From contig PLZB01000035.1 in NCBI GenBank assembly GCA_003151955.1, forward strand, positions 1,399 to 65,398: a DNA stretch of 64,000 nucleotides. Direction: 5' to 3'. The translations under genes and the position numbers were made by a program. This DNA is from Acidimicrobiaceae bacterium (GTDB lineage Bacteria; Actinomycetota; Acidimicrobiia; Acidimicrobiales; UBA8190). Positions 59,434-64,000 of this stretch are shown one piece after another. The notes under the pieces were generated by a model. That model saw only the letters and a program-made list of their open reading frames with translations. It did no database searches and was not told the origin of the DNA. Every line of letters starts with the position of its first letter. The stretch's first letter is position 1.

Positions 59434-61020
59434 TCAAGGCTGGGTCCGGTACCAGTCCAGGGGGTCGGACACCGGTGACCGGGACGTCACCGTCACCCCG
59501 CCGATCCCCGGGCGACTGAAGGTGAGGACCGGCCCGAAGGCGACCGGGACGAACCAGGCCTGGTCCACCAGGTACTCCTCGATCTGCTGGTCGATCCGGG
59601 ACTGCTGAGACGGGGCCGCCGACAGGGAGCTGGCCACCAGGCCGTCGAGGTCGGGGGAGTCGGTGCCGAATGCGTTGTACTCGGATGCCTTGGGCCCGAA
59701 GAGGCCCTGGTCCTCCAGGTAGATCGGTTGGGCCCCGTAGGCGACGACGGCGGCCGGGTACTGGCGGTCGAGAAGGGCCGTCAGCGAGGAGGCCGAGAGG
59801 CTCAGAGTCTCGATCTGGAGGTTGATGCCGACCTTGGCCAGCTGGCCGGCCAGGGCCTGGCCCATGGTGTTGAGCCCGTCCAGGTCGATCGAGGCCACCG
59901 GGATGGTGAGACCCTTCGGGTAGCCGGCTTCGGCCAGCAGCTCCCTGGCCTTGCCCGGGTCATAGGCATACCGGCCGGCGGCCGCCGCCGACCATCCGTC
60001 AGCCCCGGGGAGGACCGTCTCGTCGGTCGGGACCCCGTACGGGCCGAGGACGGCCCGGGTCAGCAAGGGACGGTCCACGGCGTAATTGATGGCCTGGCGG
60101 ACCCGGACGTCGGCCAGAGCCCGGTCGGTGGTCCCGCCCCGGTCGAGGAGGTCGAGCCCGATCCAGACGAAGGGGACGGCCGTGACGTGACCGCCTGCCG
60201 CCTTGACCTGGGAGACGGTGGATGGGTCACCCTGGACCACGACGTCGACCTGGCCGGTCGACAGGGCGTTCACGGCGGCCTGGGAGTTGGCGATGACCCG
60301 GATCACGATGGTCGTGAACCGTTGGCGGGACAGATCGAAGTAGCCGGAGCGGGCCCGGTAGGTGTAGTGGTCCCCAACCACGCTGGCTGTCGGGTCGTAG
60401 ACGTAGGGACCGGCTCCTGCGCTGGGATTGGCCGAGGTGAGAGCCGAGGGGTCGGCGAGGGCCTTCGGGCTGATGACGTCGCCGATGCCGTAATACTGGG
60501 TGAGTTCGAGGGGGAGGACGGGGTCCGGCGCCGAGAGGTTGATCGCCAGGCTGAGGGGACCGGTCACGTCGATGCTCGAGATCCCGGCCAGCATGCCCGA
60601 CTGAGGCCCTCCAGCCCCTTTGGCGTAGTCGAGGGACTGCCGGACGCCGACCGCGCTGAGGAGGCTCCCGTCGGAGAACGTCACGTCCGGTCGCAGGGAG
60701 AGGTCGAGCTGGGTGTTCCCGGAGCCGACGTAGGACCACGAGGTGGCCAGGTCCGGTTGAAGCTCCCCGTCGGACGCCTCGAAGATCAGCGGGTCGTAGT
60801 CGGGGATGGTGAAGTCGACGGCGGCGTTGGCCACCATTGCCGGCGAGAGGCTGTTGGTGGCGGTGGCAACGGCAACGGTCAGCGTACCCCCGGACCCGGG
60901 ACGGGCCGCCGGACCTGACTTTCCCGGCGAGCCCCCGAGGACGCCCACGGCGACGGCCACCGCCACCAGCACGGCCACCCCCACGACCGCCAGCCTGCCA
61001 ATCCGGCCCCGACCGGCCAT
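59434..61020 (-). CDS. ABC transporter solute-binding protein, family 5
   Basis: A 528-residue extracytoplasmic binding protein. The N-terminus MAGRGRIGRLAVVGVAVLVA is a signal/anchor; no Cys follows, so it is not an evident lipoprotein. The mature part starts GGTLTVAVATATNSLSPAMV and has the family-5 blocks DGELQPDLATSWSYV, LRPDVTFSDGSLLSA, VRQAINYAVDRPLLTR and YDPGKARELLAEAGY. Family 5 binds peptides but also oligosaccharides; the neighbouring glycosidase and sulfatase suggest a saccharide. ATG 61020; a GTG two codons earlier is possible. First gene of the operon. Confidence 0.92.
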   Translation of the reverse strand: MAGRGRIGRLAVVGVAVLVAVAVAVGVLGGSPGKSGPAARPGSGGTLTVAVATATNSLSPAMVANAAVDFTIPDYDPLIFEASDGELQPDLATSWSYVGSGNTQLDLSLRPDVTFSDGSLLSAVGVRQSLDYAKGAGGPQSGMLAGISSIDVTGPLSLAINLSAPDPVLPLELTQYYGIGDVISPKALADPSALTSANPSAGAGPYVYDPTASVVGDHYTYRARSGYFDLSRQRFTTIVIRVIANSQAAVNALSTGQVDVVVQGDPSTVSQVKAAGGHVTAVPFVWIGLDLLDRGGTTDRALADVRVRQAINYAVDRPLLTRAVLGPYGVPTDETVLPGADGWSAAAAGRYAYDPGKARELLAEAGYPKGLTIPVASIDLDGLNTMGQALAGQLAKVGINLQIETLSLSASSLTALLDRQYPAAVVAYGAQPIYLEDQGLFGPKASEYNAFGTDSPDLDGLVASSLSAAPSQQSRIDQQIEEYLVDQAWFVPVAFGPVLTFSRPGIGGVTVTSRSPVSDPLDWYRTQP

Positions 61021-61083
61021 ACCCACCCCCCAGAGATGTCGACGCCGCTCGCCCCTGTTCGGGTGGGAGCCGGCGTTCCAGGC

Positions 61084-61112
61084 AGAGTACGGTGCAGGTC
61101 GGTCCATGTCAA
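61084..61112 (-). promoter_or_regulatory. Strong sigma70-type promoter of the island operon
   Basis: On the minus strand: consensus TTGACA (61107-61112), a 17-nt spacer and TACTCT (61084-61089). Transcription should start near 61077, giving an approximately 57-nt leader before the binding-protein ATG. It is among the best-matching promoters I see in the window. Confidence 0.85.
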
Positions 61113-61131
61113 GTGCTTTACACAAAGCACT
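61112..61131. promoter_or_regulatory. 20-bp palindrome, probable LacI operator
   Basis: AGTGCTTT (61112-61119), ACAC, AAAGCACT (61124-61131): a perfect 8-4-8 inverted repeat abutting and sharing one base with the -35 box of the operon promoter. It is AT-rich in an otherwise GC-rich sequence. The only regulator in the block is the LacI protein, so it is the likely ligand. Confidence 0.75.
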
Positions 61132-61202
61132 CGTATCAGCCGGGATCCAAGAGGGACCTAAGGTGATCGGGGCCGGCCGGCGGCAGGGGGAGGGAGCGAA
61201 TA

Positions 61203-61355
61203 ATGCAAGGACAGGACCTTCAGCACGTCGGCGCCACCCTCATGGACCACCCGGCCGCGGGCCTGGTCGACGGCCGGAGCGTCACGGTTGTGGAACGGAA
61301 CCAGGCGGCCGGGGCAGCTGGCACCGCCACCCCACGCCCGGCCCGGGCCACGTAG
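61203..61355 (+). CDS. 50-aa chimeric ORF ending in the glucosidase-like tail
   Basis: ATG 61203 with GGGGGAGGGAG 8 nt upstream opens a 50-codon frame. The first 32 residues (MQGQDLQHVGATLMDHPAAG...) match nothing I know. The last 18 (AAGAAGTATPRPARAT) are the right-hand copy of the repeat, corresponding to the glucosidase C-terminus, where a TAG now ends the frame. It looks like a junction product of the insertion; translation is possible but a function is not implied. It ends 26 nt before the aquaporin start. Confidence 0.4.
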   Translation: MQGQDLQHVGATLMDHPAAGLVDGRSVTVVERNQAAGAAGTATPRPARAT

Positions 61356-61390
61356 CCGGGCCCGGCCCGACCGAGCCCACCGTGACCGAC
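61300..61390 (+). repeat. 91-bp direct repeat, right copy
   Basis: Second copy of the sequence at 46712-46802, offset 14588 bp. Relative to the left copy an ACACCG pair of codons has become ACGTAG, introducing an in-frame stop. It ends with the aquaporin start GTGACCGAC. Confidence 0.85.
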
Positions 61391-62230
61391 CCTGCTGCTC
61401 CCGGCCCGGCCGTCGCCCCGTCCCCCGGACCCCGGGACGTCCACGCCGGCTGGCACCCGGCCGAATGGACGGCGGAGCTGGCCGGGACCGCCCTCCTCGT
61501 CCTGGGGGGCCTCAGCGCCATCGCCCTCGACTTCGGCTCGGGATCGACCGTGGCCCGGCTCCTACCCTCGGCCTCGGCCCGGCTCCTCGTCACCGGGGTC
61601 CGGTTCGCCGGGACCGGCTCCTTGGTGGCCGTCAGCCCCCTGGGCCGGCGCAGCGGAGCCCATCTCAACCCAGCCGTCTCCCTGGCCTTCTGGCGCCTCG
61701 ACCACCTCCACCCCGGGGACCTGGCCGGCTACGTGGCCGCCCAGCTCGTCGGGGCCCTGGCCGGCGCCGGCCTGGCCAGCGGGCTCTGGGGGCACCGCCT
61801 GGCCAGCGCCGGCTCCGGGGTCACCCAGCCGGGGGCCCACATCGGCCCGGCCGAGACGGCCGTCCTGGAAGCCATGATGACCGCCCTCCTGGTCCTGCTC
61901 ATCCTGGCCATGGTCTCCTCCGACCGCACGGCCCGATGGACGCCCCTGGCCGTCTGGGTCCTGATCGCCACCCTGGTCTGGCAACTGGCCCCGAGAACGG
62001 GGACCAGCCTCAACCCGGCCCGGAGCCTCGGCCCGGCACTCGCCGCCGGCCGCTTCCACGACCTTCCCCTCTACCTCGTGGCGCCCCTGGTCGGTTCCCT
62101 GCTGGCGACGACCCTCTGGCTCGTGGTGATCCGCCGGCCCCTGGCCACGGCCAAGATCTTCCACGACCCGAGCTACCCCTCCGTCGTCCGCAGCTCCATG
62201 CCGGCCATGCCCCCGACCCGGAGGGCCTGA
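61382..62230 (+). CDS. MIP-family aquaporin
   Basis: A 282-residue channel protein with six helices. Both half-helix motifs are intact: GAHLNPAVSLAF with Asn96-Pro97-Ala98, and GTSLNPARSLGPAL with Asn211-Pro212-Ala213 and the selectivity Arg214. The residue after Arg is Ser rather than the Asp of glycerol facilitators, favouring a water-type pore. The N-terminal 28 residues (VTDPAAPGPAVAPSPGPRDV...) form a polar extension like the start of the GH3 protein. GTG 61382 lies in the right-hand repeat. Confidence 0.9.
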   Translation: MTDPAAPGPAVAPSPGPRDVHAGWHPAEWTAELAGTALLVLGGLSAIALDFGSGSTVARLLPSASARLLVTGVRFAGTGSLVAVSPLGRRSGAHLNPAVSLAFWRLDHLHPGDLAGYVAAQLVGALAGAGLASGLWGHRLASAGSGVTQPGAHIGPAETAVLEAMMTALLVLLILAMVSSDRTARWTPLAVWVLIATLVWQLAPRTGTSLNPARSLGPALAAGRFHDLPLYLVAPLVGSLLATTLWLVVIRRPLATAKIFHDPSYPSVVRSSMPAMPPTRRA

Positions 62231-62246
62231 TTCCCGTCAGGTCGGG

Positions 62247-62693
62247 TCACAGCAGCGCCTCGGGCCCCCGGCCCCGCTCTCCCGCCTCCAGGAGCCGGCC
62301 GATCTCGGCCACCTCGGCCGCCACCGACCGGGCGAACCACCGCCCGGCCACCAGGTCGTGGAGCCAGCCCAGCGGACCGTGGCCGAGGTCGAGCTCCTCG
62401 ACGTGGCGAACCCGGGTCCCCTCCGGGACGGCCTCGATCTCGAACCAGGCGTGGAGGGACCGGGGCACGCCGTGCTCGAGGACCACGTCGATGGATCCCG
62501 GCCGCTCCCACCGGTACCGGGTGACGACGGAGCCCTTCAGCAGTCCCAGGAACTTCCCGTCCTCCCGGGCCAGCATCCCGTCGGGGGTGTCGGCCAGCTT
62601 GGTCACCCAGACCATCTTGGTGTCGGCCTTCGTGTACTGGGCCGGGTCCAGGACGAAGTCGAAGACCTCGTCGGGGGTCACCCCCCGGACCAC
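62247..62693 (-). CDS. SRPBCC (START/Bet v1-like) family protein
   Basis: A 148-residue protein of the SRPBCC hydrophobic-cavity fold. VTPDEVFDFVLDPAQY near residue 6 is the usual first helix, followed by strands (LLKGSVVTRYRWERPGSIDVVLEHGV, LHAWFEIEAVPEGTRVRHVEELDLG) and a long C-terminal helix (LVAGRWFARSVAAEVAEIGRLLEAG). GTG 62693 has an excellent GGGGGAGGGG site 8 nt before it. It probably binds a lipid or small hydrophobic ligand. It follows the APC permease gene on the same strand by 31 nt. Confidence 0.8.
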   Translation of the reverse strand: MVRGVTPDEVFDFVLDPAQYTKADTKMVWVTKLADTPDGMLAREDGKFLGLLKGSVVTRYRWERPGSIDVVLEHGVPRSLHAWFEIEAVPEGTRVRHVEELDLGHGPLGWLHDLVAGRWFARSVAAEVAEIGRLLEAGERGRGPEALL

Positions 62694-62724
62694 CGCCGTC
62701 CCCTCCCCCGGACCGCCATCGGGC

Positions 62725-64000
62725 TCAGTCGGCGATGGCGAGCTCCCGCTCCAGGGCGGCCAGCTCCTCGGGGGTGCCCTGGATCTTCGGGCCGGTGAAC
62801 CACTTCCGGGCCGAGACGACCCACCAGGCCAGGATCAGCCCCATCAGCCCCAGGAACAACGGCCCGGCCCAGTTGAAGTCGGCCGCCGTCGTCCACGGCC
62901 AGAAGGCCGGGGCGAAGAAGAGGACGGTGATGATCCCGACCCAGACCACGGCGACGATGCCGATGGGCTTGCTCCACTTCCCCAGGCTCCAGGGGCCCGG
63001 CACGAAGGAGGACCCGGCCCGGAGCCGGAGGAAGATGGGCAGGACATAGGCCACGTAGAGACCGACGGTGCCGATGGAGACGATGGCGAAGAAGGCCACC
63101 GAGTAGCCGCCCCGCTGGTAGAGGGAGGGGAGGCCGAGGAGGGCGGCACCCACGACGGCGAACCAGACGGCGTTGACCGGGGTCCGGGTCCGGTGGTGGA
63201 GCTTGTGCCAGAGCTTGTGCCCGGGGACGGCCCCGTCCCGGGAGAAGGCGTAGATCATCCGGCTGTTGGCCGTCACCGAGGCCAGCCCGCAGAAGAACAT
63301 GGCCACGATCGAGATGATGAGGAGGAGCTTCCCCCCGGCGCCGGTGAGGGCGTCGATGAAGACCTGCCCACCGGCGGTGGCACCGCCCAGGGCCAGGGCG
63401 CCGTACTCCTTCTCCCCGCCCTGGATGGCCAGGGTCATGGCCAGGTTCAGGACGAACCCGGCGATGATCGAGACGTAGATGGCCCGGACGATGGACTTGG
63501 GGCCCTCGGTCGAGGCCTGCTGGGTCTCCTCGGTCATGTGGGCCGAGGCGTCGTAGCCGGTCAGGGTGTACTGGGCCAGGAGGAGGCCGATGGCGAAGAC
63601 GTAGATCCCGGCAAAGGGTCCCGTCCACCCGGTCAGGTTCTCGTGGTGGACCAGGAACGAGATGCTCTGGTGGTGGGAGGGGATGAGGAGCAGGGCTCCC
63701 ACGATCACCGCCGTCCCGATGAGGTGCCACCAGACGCTGATGTCGGCCAGCATCCCGACCAGCTTCACCCGGAAGGTGTTGAGCAGTCCGTGGGCGGCCA
63801 GAACGGCCACGTACATGACGAGGATCCACCGGACGGTGGAGTGGAAGCTCGACGAGTAGAGGGAGATGGCGAAGGCGATGTAGGTGGCCAGCCCGTAGTC
63901 GATCGAGGCGGTGATGGCAACCTGGCCCACCAGGTTGAACCAGCCCGTGCACCACGACCACGCCGCCTGGTTCTTCCGGGCCAGCTTGGCCGACCAGTAG
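62725..64000 (-). CDS. APC-family amino acid permease, 5' end beyond the window
   Basis: The frame runs through the right edge without a start, so the N-terminal part is missing. Present: the segment AWSWCTGWFNLVGQVA typical of GABA/amino acid permeases, then about nine more helices (WHLIGTAVIVGALLLI, YVFAIGLLLAQYTLTGYDAS, ISIVAMFFCGLASVTANSRM). GYDASAHMTEETQQASTEGPKSI is the family's cytosolic loop. It resembles the BAT1/UGA4-like branch that moves GABA, choline or other amines. The substrate cannot be fixed. Confidence 0.9.
   Translation of the reverse strand, partial: YWSAKLARKNQAAWSWCTGWFNLVGQVAITASIDYGLATYIAFAISLYSSSFHSTVRWILVMYVAVLAAHGLLNTFRVKLVGMLADISVWWHLIGTAVIVGALLLIPSHHQSISFLVHHENLTGWTGPFAGIYVFAIGLLLAQYTLTGYDASAHMTEETQQASTEGPKSIVRAIYVSIIAGFVLNLAMTLAIQGGEKEYGALALGGATAGGQVFIDALTGAGGKLLLIISIVAMFFCGLASVTANSRMIYAFSRDGAVPGHKLWHKLHHRTRTPVNAVWFAVVGAALLGLPSLYQRGGYSVAFFAIVSIGTVGLYVAYVLPIFLRLRAGSSFVPGPWSLGKWSKPIGIVAVVWVGIITVLFFAPAFWPWTTAADFNWAGPLFLGLMGLILAWWVVSARKWFTGPKIQGTPEELAALERELAIAD

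Larger units (their letters stand above)
46712..61390. mobile_element. Putative 14.6-kb catabolic island bounded by direct repeats
   Basis: The block lies between the two 91-bp repeats and holds one plus-strand gene (GH3) and a nine-gene minus-strand operon (ABC transporter, two esterases, LacI, sulfatase, CocE-type hydrolase). No integrase or transposase is visible, so the mechanism of entry is unknown. The repeats join the glucosidase tail to the aquaporin start; collapse to one copy would leave a clean glucosidase-aquaporin GTGA junction. This supports insertion into an older two-gene unit. Confidence 0.55.

Noticed and set aside
46712-61390. Insertion sequence or prophage as carrier of the catabolic block
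   Set aside because: No transposase, integrase, phage gene or terminal inverted repeat is visible; only direct repeats frame the block, so the carrier remains unnamed.
1-64000. tRNA or rRNA genes
   Set aside because: I looked for cloverleaf-like GGTTCGAATCC-type segments and rRNA cores and saw none; a dedicated tRNA scan would be needed to exclude a missed tRNA.

Overview
The window is high-GC DNA with dense genes, many GTG starts and frequent 4-nt stop/start overlaps (ATGA, GTGA). Gene content points to an actinobacterium: a bS22 tail, a bL37-type micro-protein, tatD next to rsmA and ispE, an F420-type LLM oxidoreductase, and several apparently leaderless promoters (a -10 box 5-8 nt before the start codon). 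An acidimicrobial relative is my guess; no rRNA or tRNA gene is visible to settle it.

Layout. 0-8.2 kb: the 3' end of bS22, two terminator hairpins, then a minus-strand housekeeping run msrA-tatD-(RlpA-like)-rsmA-ispE-DUF1963, a DUF192 gene, the 27-aa bL37 gene, a glycerophosphodiesterase, an unknown gene and a PfkB kinase. 8.2-14.1 kb: M1 aminopeptidase, a PAS-GGDEF-EAL protein with a degenerate GGDEF site, a methyltransferase and a DEDD exonuclease. 14.1-20.2 kb: unknown genes, a methionine-rich membrane protein, RsgA and small proteins. 20.3-26.3 kb (minus): a glycosyltransferase/methyltransferase/toroid operon and a magnesium-type Nramp gene coupled to a stand-alone MgtE-N/CBS sensor. 26.6-35.2 kb: acyl-CoA dehydrogenase, NifU-type protein, LLM oxidoreductase, then a tight thiolase-KASIII-nucleotidyltransferase-GH20-acylphosphatase run. 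35.6-39.5 kb: an AurF-type oxygenase with its TetR regulator behind a double palindromic operator, a secreted GH43-like protein and a CDF metal exporter. 39.5-41.2 kb: two toxin-antitoxin modules. 41.2-46.8 kb: a bicupin, a glycogen-debranching-type enzyme and a GH63-type glucosidase.

The main finding is at 46.7-61.4 kb. A 14.6-kb catabolic block is bounded by 91-bp direct repeats (82 of 91 positions identical). It encodes a GH3 glycosidase, a CocE-type hydrolase, a sulfatase, two HSL-type esterases, a LacI repressor and a complete Opp/Dpp-type ABC transporter with a permease-ATPase fusion. A strong promoter with an adjacent 20-bp palindrome drives the transporter operon. The repeats consist of the tail of the upstream glucosidase plus the start of the downstream aquaporin gene. 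Loss of the block by repeat recombination would rebuild a glucosidase-aquaporin junction with a GTGA overlap, so the block looks like an insertion. Its enzymes suggest import and intracellular breakdown of a sulfated, acylated glycoside. The window ends with the aquaporin, an SRPBCC protein and an APC-type permease cut by the edge.
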